This document shows, piece by piece, positions 54,710 to 62,906 of a stretch of 64,000 nt of DNA. Below the pieces are notes generated by a model that saw only the letters and a list, made by a program, of their open reading frames with translations, had not been told where the DNA came from and did not search any database. Each line of letters opens with the position of its first letter. The stretch's first letter is position 1. The translations under genes were made by a program, and so were the position numbers. Source of the DNA: an uncultured Bacteroidota bacterium (GTDB lineage: Bacteria; Bacteroidota; Bacteroidia; Flavobacteriales; Flavobacteriaceae); the NCBI GenBank assembly GCA_902518355.1, contig CABYFY010000002.1:62001-126000 (forward strand), in the 5' to 3' direction.

Positions 54710-55918
54710 CTAATTATTAATACCACAGAAATCTAATATTATTTTTTCTTTTTTTATATCCAATTCAAAAAATTCTTTATGGGCTACTAAAAAAACAATA
54801 ATGTCAGCTTTATTGATTGCTTCTTTATAATCTGTTAGTTTGAAAACAGAATGAAAGTCAATATTTGGTTCAACAATAAAGCATTCTTCATTATTTGAGT
54901 TTTGAACTATTTTTTGAACTATATATTTAGCAGGTGATTCTCTCAAATCATCAATATTTGGTTTGAATGCTAATCCCATTAAAGCTGTTTTTGGCTTTCT
55001 TCCATTTTTTAATTCAAATTGAAGTTTTTCATTTTGAATTTTTTCAGCACACCAAAAAGATTTATAGTTATTCACCTTTCTAGCTGTACTTATCATTTTT
55101 GATTCCATTGGATAATCCGAAACAATAAAATAAGGATCAACAGCGATACAATGCCCACCCACTCCACAACCAGGCTGTAGAATATTTACTCTTGGGTGTT
55201 TGTTTGCAAGATTTATTAGTTCCCAAATATTAATATCTGCCTTATCACATATTAATGATAGTTCATTTGCAAATGCTATTTGAGAGTCTCTAGACGAGTT
55301 TTCCACCAATTTACACATCTCGGCAGTACGAGCATTAGTTCCGTGCAACTCACCTTTGACATACTTTCTATAAAATGAAATTGCTTTTTGAGTAGAAGCT
55401 TCATCTACTCCTCCAATAACACGATCATTCTCAACGAGTTCATGCATAACATTTCCGGGCAATACTCTTTCAGGGCAATAGGCAATATGAATAGCTTCTT
55501 CTAGCTCAGGTCTAGATGCAAATATTAGTTTCTGCATTTTCTCGGTTGTGCCTATCGGAGAGGTCGATTCAATAATAAATAAATCACCTTTTTTTAAAAG
55601 TGGAATAATTCCTTTTGTTGCAGCCTCAACAAATGAAATATCTGGTTCATGATTGCCTTTAAATGGTGTAGGAACCACTATTAGAAATACATCTGCTGAA
55701 CTAGCCTTGGTAGATGCCTTAAAAAAGCCATTAGAAACTGCTTTAGAAACAATCTTATTTAGTTCAGGCTCCTCAATATGAATTTTTCCTTTATTAATTG
55801 TATTGACAACACTTTGATTTATATCAACTCCTAAAACATTTGTTTCATGTGATGCTATGAGTGCGGATGTTGGTAATCCAATATACCCTAAGCCGATAGT
55901 TACTACTTCTGGATTCAT
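54710..55918 (-). CDS. wecC: UDP-N-acetyl-D-mannosamine dehydrogenase
   Basis: NAD-dependent oxidation of UDP-ManNAc to UDP-ManNAcA, 402 aa. N-terminal Rossmann motif TIGLGYIGLPTSALIAS; catalytic cysteine in LQPGCGVGGHCIAVDPYFIV; ALMGLAFKPNIDDLRESPA in the C-terminal domain. It overlaps wecB by one base, so the two make the nucleotide sugar as a pair. Confidence 0.95.
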   Translation of the reverse strand: MNPEVVTIGLGYIGLPTSALIASHETNVLGVDINQSVVNTINKGKIHIEEPELNKIVSKAVSNGFFKASTKASSADVFLIVVPTPFKGNHEPDISFVEAATKGIIPLLKKGDLFIIESTSPIGTTEKMQKLIFASRPELEEAIHIAYCPERVLPGNVMHELVENDRVIGGVDEASTQKAISFYRKYVKGELHGTNARTAEMCKLVENSSRDSQIAFANELSLICDKADINIWELINLANKHPRVNILQPGCGVGGHCIAVDPYFIVSDYPMESKMISTARKVNNYKSFWCAEKIQNEKLQFELKNGRKPKTALMGLAFKPNIDDLRESPAKYIVQKIVQNSNNEECFIVEPNIDFHSVFKLTDYKEAINKADIIVFLVAHKEFFELDIKKEKIILDFCGINN

Positions 55919-57036
55919 TATTTTATATTTTTAATAAAGTCTACAATTCTTTTTGATGCCAACCCGTCTCCATATGGATTGTGAAGTTTTGACATTTTTT
56001 CAAATTTTTCGTTGTTATTTAGTAACTCTAATGCTTTGGAAATTATTAGCTCCTCATCAGTACCTACTAATAAAACTGTCCCCGCTTCAACTGCTTCGGG
56101 TCTTTCAGTGGTATCTCTCATCACTAAAACAGGTTTTCCTAAACTTGGAGCTTCCTCTTGAACACCTCCGCTATCAGTAATAATGATTTTAGAACGATTC
56201 ATAAGCCAAATAAAATCTTGATAGGCTAAAGGATCTATTAAAATTACATTGTTAAATCCTGATAAAATTCTCTTTACAGGCTCCTGTACCTTTGGATTCA
56301 AATGTACAGGATAAATAATTAAACGATCTATATCATCTTCAGCAATTCGTTTTAAAGCTTTACAGATTCTCTCAAAACCACCACCATGATTCTCTCGGCG
56401 ATGACCAGTAACTAAAATTACTTCTTTATCGTCTATATGTTTTGAAAGATCTTGTATTAATTGACTCGGGTTTTCATTCACTTTTTCAACAGATTTCATC
56501 AAAGCATCAATCACCGTATTTCCCGTAACTAAAATTGTTTCTTCTGAAATATTTTCTCTAAGTAAATTACTCTTTGAAGTTTCTGTTGGCGCAAAATGAT
56601 AGTCACAAATTCTGCCGGTAATTTGACGATTTATCTCCTCTGGAAAAGGAGAAAGTTTATTATTTGTTCTTAATCCTGCTTCTACATGACATACTTTTGC
56701 TCCAGAATAAAAACTGGCAATGGAGCCAGCCATTGTCGTGGTCGTATCTCCATGAACAAAAACAAAATCTGGGGAGAATTTTTCAAGAATTGGCTTTAAA
56801 GACTCAATGATAGTAGCTGTTAAGCCGTATAAATTTTGTCCTGGCGTCATTAAATTCAGATCATAATCAGGATTAATTTCAAAAAAACCTAAAACCTGAT
56901 CTAGCATTTCACGGTGTTGAGCAGTTACACAAACTCTCGTGTTAAATTCATGTGGATATTTTTGAAATTCTTTAGCTACTGGTGCCATTTTTATAGCTTC
57001 TGGTCTAGTTCCAAATAGTAATAATATTTTTTTCAT
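55918..57036 (-). CDS. wecB: UDP-N-acetylglucosamine 2-epimerase (non-hydrolysing)
   Basis: Converts UDP-GlcNAc to UDP-ManNAc, 372 aa. KKILLLFGTRPEAIKMAPVA at the N-terminus, VFVHGDTTTTMAGSIASFYS, HVEAGLRTNNKLSPFPEEIN and TDSGGVQEEAPSLGKPVLVM are the family signatures. First of the wecB-wecC pair; starts 61 bp after the epimerase stop, with a 22-bp tandem repeat in between. Confidence 0.96.
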   Translation of the reverse strand: MKKILLLFGTRPEAIKMAPVAKEFQKYPHEFNTRVCVTAQHREMLDQVLGFFEINPDYDLNLMTPGQNLYGLTATIIESLKPILEKFSPDFVFVHGDTTTTMAGSIASFYSGAKVCHVEAGLRTNNKLSPFPEEINRQITGRICDYHFAPTETSKSNLLRENISEETILVTGNTVIDALMKSVEKVNENPSQLIQDLSKHIDDKEVILVTGHRRENHGGGFERICKALKRIAEDDIDRLIIYPVHLNPKVQEPVKRILSGFNNVILIDPLAYQDFIWLMNRSKIIITDSGGVQEEAPSLGKPVLVMRDTTERPEAVEAGTVLLVGTDEELIISKALELLNNNEKFEKMSKLHNPYGDGLASKRIVDFIKNIK

Positions 57037-57065
57037 TAATAATTATTTGTTTTTCTTGACTAGCA

Positions 57066-57109
57066 CCGGCAGTCATTATTTTATTTTCCGGCAGTCATTA
57101 TTTTATTTT
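57066..57109 (-). repeat. Perfect 22-bp tandem duplication at the 3' end of the epimerase gene
   Basis: The 22-bp unit CCGGCAGTCATTATTTTATTTT (plus strand) occurs at 57066-57087 and again at 57088-57109 with no mismatch. The right copy covers the last codons and the stop of the epimerase gene; the left copy lies in the gap before wecB. It looks like a recent slippage duplication. Confidence 0.85.
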
Positions 57110-58129
57110 ATAATACGTTTTATACCAATCTGTAAAGGCTTCCACGCCCTTAACAACAGAAATGTTAGGTTTGTAATTATAATCCTTCTCAAGCCTGCTC
57201 ACATCAGCCCATGTTTGATTGACATCGCCAGCCTGCATTGGAAGCATTTCTTTTTTTGCCACTATGCATAAATTATTTTCAATAGCTTTTATAAAATCCA
57301 AAAGCTGAACTGGAGCACTGTTACCAATATTATATAGCTTACAAAGAGAATTATCATTAGAGTCCTTAATTAGTGTAGCAACAACACCAGCAATAATATC
57401 ATCGATATAAGTAAAATCTCTGGAGAGATCGCCATTATTAAAGACTTTGATAGGTCTATTATTAATAACAGCATCAGTAAATAAAAACATAGCCATATCT
57501 GGACGTCCCCAAGGGCCATAAACTGTAAAGAAACGCAAGCCTATGGTTTCAATACCATATAAATGACTATAGGCATGTGCCATAAGCTCATTAGATTTTT
57601 TTGTGGCAGCATACAAACTAATGGGTTTATCAACATTGTCAGATTCATTAAAAGGAACTTTATCACTGTTTCCGTAAATACTGGAGCTGGACGCATATAC
57701 CATGCGTTTAACATCATGATGTCTACAGCACTCTAAAACATTCAGAAAGCCATTAATATTAGAATCTATATAAGCCTCAGGGTTTTCTAGTGAGTAACGA
57801 ACACCCGCCTGTGCAGCTAGGTTACATACCATATGAAACTTAAATTCTTTGAATATTTTTGGTAGGGTTTCGCGGTTTTCTAAATGCATACGAACGAACT
57901 GCATTTGAGAACCATGGATTGTGCTAATAGTTATAGCATCAAAAACCTGAGCATCTTCACGCTTTATCCCTAACTGCTGTAAACGCGCATATTTTAGATT
58001 CACGTCATAATAATCATTGATATTATCTAGCCCTACGACCTTATAGCCTGCTTTTAGCAGTGCTTCACAAAGATGATAGCCAATAAAACCTGCAACTCCT
58101 GTGACCAGTATGGTTTTTTTACTCTTCAT
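57098..58129 (-). CDS. NAD-dependent UDP-glucuronate 4-epimerase-like protein
   Basis: Extended SDR, 343 aa. GVAGFIGYHLCEALLKAGYK, VVGLDNINDYYDVNLKYARL (the NDYYD.xLK motif marks the UDP-GlcA epimerase group), CNLAAQAGVRYSLENPEAYI, SLYAATKKSNELMAHAYSHL and GPWGRPDMAMFLFTDAVIN. It should turn UDP-glucuronate into UDP-galacturonate, and it directly abuts the UDP-glucose dehydrogenase gene that supplies its substrate. Confidence 0.93.
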   Translation of the reverse strand: MKSKKTILVTGVAGFIGYHLCEALLKAGYKVVGLDNINDYYDVNLKYARLQQLGIKREDAQVFDAITISTIHGSQMQFVRMHLENRETLPKIFKEFKFHMVCNLAAQAGVRYSLENPEAYIDSNINGFLNVLECCRHHDVKRMVYASSSSIYGNSDKVPFNESDNVDKPISLYAATKKSNELMAHAYSHLYGIETIGLRFFTVYGPWGRPDMAMFLFTDAVINNRPIKVFNNGDLSRDFTYIDDIIAGVVATLIKDSNDNSLCKLYNIGNSAPVQLLDFIKAIENNLCIVAKKEMLPMQAGDVNQTWADVSRLEKDYNYKPNISVVKGVEAFTDWYKTYYKIK

Positions 58130-59524
58130 TTAGTATCCAATGCCTTTATATATAAATCCAATATTTTCTAATATTTGGCGATCTAAAACATTACGACCAT
58201 CAAAAATAAAGGCTGGTTTTTGCATATTTTTGTAAATACGTTTCCAATCATAGGATTTAAATTCATCCCACTCAGTCAGCACAGCAATCGCATGAGCACC
58301 ATCCATAGCCGTATAAGGATCAATTTGTGTTTTTAAATACTTGATATTTTCAGATTCAGACCTGGTATTTAAATAATTCAAATCCAATTGCATTTGGGTT
58401 GAAGTCACCTTGGGATCGTACACCTTAATGATGGCTTGTTCGTCCATAAGAGAATCTGCAACATAAATAGCGGCAGACTCTCTGGTATCGTTGGTATCTT
58501 TCTTAAAAGCCCATCCCAAAAAAGCAATGGTTTTTCCGCTAATCGTGCTGTAAAGCGTTTTGATAATTTTCTTGGCAAAGCGCTCGCGCTGGTGATTGTT
58601 CATAAGAATTACTTGGTGCCAATAGTCGGCGACTTCGTTAAGACCCAACGATTTTGCAATATATACCAAATTCAAAATGTCTTTCTGAAAACAAGAGCCT
58701 CCAAAACCAACAGATACTTGTAAAAACTTAGAACCAATGCGACTGTCCATCCCAATAGCTTTGGCCACTTCTTGAATATTAGCGCCTGTGACTTCACAAA
58801 GTTCTGAAAGGGAATTAATTGAAGATACACGCTGAGCTAAAAACGCATTGGCTGTGAGTTTAGACAATTCTGATGACCAAACATTGGTTGTTAAAATATT
58901 TTCTTTAGGTACCCAGCTGGCGTATATTTCTACCAAAGCCTGTATTGCCTCTTGTCCTTTCGATGTAGTTGAATCACCTCCAATAAGCACCCTGTCTGGG
59001 ACCGCTAAATCCCGCATGGCCGTACCTTCGGCTAAAAATTCTGGATTGGAAAGAATTTGAAAATCCACGCCATTACCTGTGTTATCCAATATATTTTGAA
59101 TGGCTTCAGCGGTTTTGACAGGCAGTGTTGATTTTTCTACAACAATTTTATCTCTGGTGGCGACTTTGGCAATCTGACGTGCACAGAGCTCTACATATTT
59201 TAAATCTGCGGCCATACCTTTACCAGCACCATAAGTTTTAGTTGGTGTATTGACTGAGATAAAAATCATCTGAGCCTGGTCAATGGCTTCATCGACCTTT
59301 GTAGAGAAAAATAAGTTGCGCCCACGGGCCTCCGCAACTACATCATCGAGTCCAGGTTCATATATCGGAAGCTTGGAAAGGTCTTTGTTGTTCCAATCGA
59401 CAATGCGTTGGGCATTCAGATCAACTACGGTGACTTTGATATTGGGATTTTTCTGTGCAATTACAGCCATAGTCGGACCGCCGACATAACCTGCACCGAT
59501 ACAGCATATAGATTTAATTTTCAT
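58130..59524 (-). CDS. ugd: UDP-glucose 6-dehydrogenase (eukaryote-like long form)
   Basis: Oxidises UDP-glucose to UDP-glucuronate, 464 aa, longer than typical bacterial Ugd and close to the eukaryotic UGDH type. [40 protein letters not shown], and the catalytic cysteine in [20 protein letters not shown]. The gene is visibly richer in G and C than most of the locus. It provides the precursor for the 4-epimerase just downstream and the decarboxylase upstream (UDP-xylose). Confidence 0.95.
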   Translation of the reverse strand: MKIKSICCIGAGYVGGPTMAVIAQKNPNIKVTVVDLNAQRIVDWNNKDLSKLPIYEPGLDDVVAEARGRNLFFSTKVDEAIDQAQMIFISVNTPTKTYGAGKGMAADLKYVELCARQIAKVATRDKIVVEKSTLPVKTAEAIQNILDNTGNGVDFQILSNPEFLAEGTAMRDLAVPDRVLIGGDSTTSKGQEAIQALVEIYASWVPKENILTTNVWSSELSKLTANAFLAQRVSSINSLSELCEVTGANIQEVAKAIGMDSRIGSKFLQVSVGFGGSCFQKDILNLVYIAKSLGLNEVADYWHQVILMNNHQRERFAKKIIKTLYSTISGKTIAFLGWAFKKDTNDTRESAAIYVADSLMDEQAIIKVYDPKVTSTQMQLDLNYLNTRSESENIKYLKTQIDPYTAMDGAHAIAVLTEWDEFKSYDWKRIYKNMQKPAFIFDGRNVLDRQILENIGFIYKGIGY

Positions 59525-59702
59525 TTTTATTTTTTTTTATCCGTTGATGATATTGAGAAATTAGGTTTATTAGCTTTACTTTTATAATTACCATTAGAAA
59601 CCATAATTAATATTGTACAAAAATTATTTATTTTAAATATCTATTTTTCAAACTCATAACAATTAAAAGACTCAATAACTGCGATATTCATACCTTAATT
59701 GT

Positions 59703-60638
59703 CTAATTTTCCTTTGAAAAGTAATTAATAGTTTTTCTAAGCCCAGTTTCTAATTCTGTTTTAGGGGCCCAACCTAATTTAGAAATTGCTAAACTTATAT
59801 CTGGTCTTCTTCTCTTTGGATCATCTTCAGGTAATTCTTTAAATATAATATCTGAAGATGAATTTGTTAGTTTTATTACTTTATTTGCTAAATTTTTAAT
59901 TGAAAATTCTGCAGAATTTCCAAGATTTACAGGACCTACAAAATCACTGTTCATCATTTTTATTAATCCCACAATCAAATCATCAATAAATTGAAAGGAT
60001 CTTGTTTGTGAACCATCTCCGTAAATAGTTATATTTCTGTTATTTAAAGCTTGTAAAATAAAGTTTGAGACTACTCTACCATCATTTTTAGTCATATTAG
60101 GACCATATGTGTTAAATATTCGAACAATTTTTATATTTAAATTATGTTCTCTTTTATAATCCATAAATAAAGTTTCAGCACATCTTTTACCCTCGTCATA
60201 ACATGACCTGAACCCAAGCATATTAACATTTCCATTGTAATCTTCTTTTTGTGGATGGACTTTAGGATCACCATAAACTTCACTTGTGCTTGCCTGTAAT
60301 ATTTTTGCATTATTTTTTTTTGCAAGACCAAGCATATTAATTACTCCAATTGTACATGTCTTGATAGTTTTAATGGGATTGTATTGATAATGTAACGGAG
60401 AAGCTGGGCAGGCTAAATTATATATTTGATCAATATTATCTCTAAAATATGGTTCTGTTATATCATGCTTTACAAATTCAAAATTATTATCCCTTTTCAA
60501 ATCCTGAATATTACTAATGGAGCCTGTTATTAAATTATCTAAACAAATAACATAATGACCTAATTCAAGCAAGGATTTACAAAGGTGGGATCCAATAAAA
60601 CCTGCTCCTCCTGTCACTAAAATATTTTTTATTTTCAT
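59703..60638 (-). CDS. UDP-glucuronate decarboxylase (UDP-xylose synthase)
   Basis: Extended SDR, 311 aa, converting UDP-glucuronate to UDP-xylose. [40 protein letters not shown] and [20 protein letters not shown] (YxxxK), then [20 protein letters not shown], all typical of UXS. The end overlaps nothing; a 178-bp gap with no gene follows. Its start overlaps the DegT aminotransferase by 4 bp, so a 4-amino pentose is an alternative product if the 4-keto intermediate is intercepted. Confidence 0.93.
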   Translation of the reverse strand: MKIKNILVTGGAGFIGSHLCKSLLELGHYVICLDNLITGSISNIQDLKRDNNFEFVKHDITEPYFRDNIDQIYNLACPASPLHYQYNPIKTIKTCTIGVINMLGLAKKNNAKILQASTSEVYGDPKVHPQKEDYNGNVNMLGFRSCYDEGKRCAETLFMDYKREHNLNIKIVRIFNTYGPNMTKNDGRVVSNFILQALNNRNITIYGDGSQTRSFQFIDDLIVGLIKMMNSDFVGPVNLGNSAEFSIKNLANKVIKLTNSSSDIIFKELPEDDPKRRRPDISLAISKLGWAPKTELETGLRKTINYFSKEN

Positions 60639-61756
60639 TTGAAAAATTTAATAACGTTATCAATAATATACTCCTGATTAGAATTTTCTAATTCTGTATG
60701 TATCGGTAATGAAATAACTTCGTTGAAAAGAATATTAGTATTTTCTAAAATTTGATTATTTATATAGGGTTTTTGTTTGTGAATTGGAATTGGATAATAA
60801 ATCATTGATGGAATTCCTATATCATTTAAATAATTTTTTAATTGATCTCTTTTACCATTTAAAACCCTTAATGTATATTGGTGATATACATGCTTAGAAC
60901 TTGAAATAACTCTTGGTATTCTAATTTCATTAATATCTTCAAATGCTAAATTATAATTGTTAGCCATGATTTGTCTGTTAGAATTATACACATCCAAATA
61001 CTTTAACTTAATATTTAATATTTCAGCTTGAATTGAATCTAATCTGGAGTTACAACCTACAATTTCATGATGATATTTAATTTTTTCACCATGATTTACT
61101 ATCATTTTAATTCTATCAGCTAAATCATTATCATTTGTAAAAATTGCACCGCCGTCCCCATAACAACCTAAATTTTTTGAGGGATAAAAAGAAGTGGTTC
61201 CGATATGACCCATAGTTCCTGTAAACATAATTTTTTGACTAGGGAATGTATATTTACAACCGATTGCCTGTGCATTATCTTCTATGATTTTAAGATTGTA
61301 CTTTTTAGCTAGATTGATAATTGGATCCATATCGCAAGATTGTCCGTACAAGTGAACAGGAACTATTGCTTTTGTATTATCATTTATATGTGGTTCAACT
61401 AAATCTGCTGTGGTATTAAAAGTATGCAAATCTACATCGCAAAAAACAACCTTTATTCCTAGAATAGCCGCTGCTTCAGCAGTAGCAATATATGTCCATG
61501 ATGGACATATTATCTCATCCCCTGGTTTTAAATCTAGTGCCATAAAAGCAATTTGTAATGCATCTGTTCCATTAGCACACGGAATTACATTTTGAACATT
61601 TAGGTAGCTAGACAGATTTTCAGAAAATTCTTTAACAATAGGCCCATTTACAAATCGACCTGATTCAATTGAAGATATAATATTTCTGTCGATTTCATTC
61701 TTGATTTTAGAGTATTGACCCATTAAATCAACCATATTAATATTAATATTTTTCAT
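60635..61756 (-). CDS. DegT/DnrJ/EryC1-family PLP sugar aminotransferase
   Basis: Transaminates a keto group on a nucleotide sugar, 373 aa. Substrate-binding [52 protein letters not shown] and the PLP lysine in [20 protein letters not shown]. The sugar substrate cannot be fixed; keto-sugars from the neighbouring decarboxylase or the CapD-like dehydratase are candidates. Confidence 0.93.
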   Translation of the reverse strand: MKNININMVDLMGQYSKIKNEIDRNIISSIESGRFVNGPIVKEFSENLSSYLNVQNVIPCANGTDALQIAFMALDLKPGDEIICPSWTYIATAEAAAILGIKVVFCDVDLHTFNTTADLVEPHINDNTKAIVPVHLYGQSCDMDPIINLAKKYNLKIIEDNAQAIGCKYTFPSQKIMFTGTMGHIGTTSFYPSKNLGCYGDGGAIFTNDNDLADRIKMIVNHGEKIKYHHEIVGCNSRLDSIQAEILNIKLKYLDVYNSNRQIMANNYNLAFEDINEIRIPRVISSSKHVYHQYTLRVLNGKRDQLKNYLNDIGIPSMIYYPIPIHKQKPYINNQILENTNILFNEVISLPIHTELENSNQEYIIDNVIKFFK

Positions 61757-61828
61757 TTATTTTTTTGATAGCTTCGCCAAAGTCAGTCACAATTATAACT
61801 AACAAAAACAATACTTATTTATTATTAA

Positions 61829-62290
61829 TTAAGCTAATTTTAGCTTAACACTATATCCAATAGATTTCAAATAAATCCATATATTATTATTTGAAATTCT
61901 ACTGACAATTCCTTTTTCATTATTAAATGATGGTAACTTAAAATCATCACCAACATTTATAGACGAAGATATACTATTCGTTAAATTGTAACTTCCGTCT
62001 AAATATTTTTTCAAAATATCAATCTCAGATTGTCTTACAATTGCTCTTTTACCCATCCAAAACATGTATCTAACTACTAAAGGAGACTCAAAAACTCTAT
62101 TAATATCTTTTTCATCAATATTTACTAATACCATTGAAGGCAGTACCGGAACTTGAATTCTTTTTTTACGATCACTCCAAAGCCTAATTTCATTTCGGGT
62201 TGGACAATAAGCATTTATACCAAAAGACAACAACTGTTCCTCAGCTTTTTTCTCACCCCTTGGTTTTGTATGTATTACGTACCAATTCAT
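61829..62290 (-). CDS. UpxY-family NusG-like transcription antiterminator
   Basis: NusG paralogue, 153 aa. NGN domain begins NWYVIHTKPRGEKKAEEQLL with ILPSM-type core (VPVLPSMVLVNI), and a short C-terminal KOW-like domain. In Bacteroides, UpxY proteins load on the capsule operon's own transcription complex and prevent premature termination; a similar job is expected here because it is the second gene of a very long operon. Overlaps the upstream regulator by one base. Confidence 0.9.
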   Translation of the reverse strand: MNWYVIHTKPRGEKKAEEQLLSFGINAYCPTRNEIRLWSDRKKRIQVPVLPSMVLVNIDEKDINRVFESPLVVRYMFWMGKRAIVRQSEIDILKKYLDGSYNLTNSISSSINVGDDFKLPSFNNEKGIVSRISNNNIWIYLKSIGYSVKLKLA

Positions 62291-62799
62291 TAAGTTGTTT
62301 TTTTGTAAAGAATAATTGCATTTAAATCTAGTTTTTGATTTACTAGAAAACTTACTTCTCTCCCAATTTTCTTTTTGATTTTTGGTTTAATACTATTCAA
62401 ATAATCTTCGTTCACGTCTAAACCAATAATAATTATCTCAATATTTCCACTATCAATTCCCTTGGCATATTCTCCGTTCAAAGCAATCTGATCAACATCT
62501 CCAATTCTATCAATCACAGTTTCAACAATATCCACTAAACCCAAATGTTGTCGTACAATCTTTTGTAAAACTTCGAACATTGGGTGAGATGTATTAGCAT
62601 TATAAATAATCCTGTTGTTTTCTTTTGATTTCAAGAGATATCCCGCGCCGGAAAGATTATTTAATTCCTTTCTTATTGAATTTGTAGATTCGTTGAATTC
62701 GCTGGCAAGTCCATTTAAATATCCATTATTAGCAGCACTAACAAAGAATTTAATAAGCATCCTTAGCCTGGTTTTAGATGTAATTAATGAACCTAACAT
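62290..62799 (-). CDS. Winged-helix regulator fused to a degenerate nucleotidyltransferase-like domain
   Basis: 169 aa. Residues ~1-75 form an ArsR/MarR-like winged helix (TKTRLRML-type start, SEFNESTNSIRKELNNLSGA recognition region, YLLKSKENNRIIYNAN wing). Residues ~90-169 resemble a minimal nucleotidyltransferase fold, but the GSxxxG and D-x-D positions are altered (LNGEYAKGIDSGNIEIIII), so catalysis is unlikely. As the first gene of the capsule string it probably regulates the operon, perhaps by binding the inverted repeats just upstream of its own start codon. It overlaps the UpxY-like gene by 1 bp. Confidence 0.78.
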   Translation of the reverse strand: MLGSLITSKTRLRMLIKFFVSAANNGYLNGLASEFNESTNSIRKELNNLSGAGYLLKSKENNRIIYNANTSHPMFEVLQKIVRQHLGLVDIVETVIDRIGDVDQIALNGEYAKGIDSGNIEIIIIGLDVNEDYLNSIKPKIKKKIGREVSFLVNQKLDLNAIILYKKTT

Positions 62800-62803
62800 A
62801 ATA

Positions 62804-62847
62804 TTAAGTAATAAAAGTACTTAATTTTAAGTAAAAAAAGTACTTAA
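62804..62847 (-). promoter_or_regulatory. Pair of perfect inverted repeats TTAAGTA-N7-TACTTAA (operators or leader hairpins)
   Basis: Two copies of the 21-bp element lie at 62804-62824 and 62827-62847, offset by 23 bp. Each has 7-bp perfect arms and a 7-base spacer. They occupy the space between a -7 box (62852-62859) and the start codon (62799) of the winged-helix gene, so they would lie in the first ~45 nt of the mRNA. Confidence 0.8.
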
Positions 62848-62851
62848 TTTA

Positions 62852-62859
62852 CAAAAATA
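62852..62859 (-). promoter_or_regulatory. Promoter -7 box of the capsule locus
   Basis: On the minus strand the sequence reads TATTTTTG, a match to TAnnTTTG, 52 bp upstream of the first gene of the locus. No TTG is found at the -33 position, only a T-rich stretch, so the promoter could need an activator. Confidence 0.5.
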
Positions 62860-62906
62860 TTAAAAAATGGAAAGTTAAAATGGAATATTACTCTGAATTA
62901 CAATGT

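Larger units (their letters stand above)
30693..62799 (-). other. Capsule/exopolysaccharide biosynthesis locus (main gene string)
   Basis: Thirty or so consecutive leftward genes from the winged-helix regulator to rfbB, most overlapping or within a few bases of each other. The larger breaks are 117 bp before rfbA, 61 bp after wecB's start and 178 bp upstream of the UDP-glucose dehydrogenase. It contains Wzx, Wzy, glycosyltransferases, nucleotide-sugar synthesis, a PAPS/sulfotransferase module and several decorating enzymes. This is a Wzx/Wzy-dependent pathway. The stretch 34.8-50.7 kb is visibly more AT-rich than both flanks. Confidence 0.9.
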
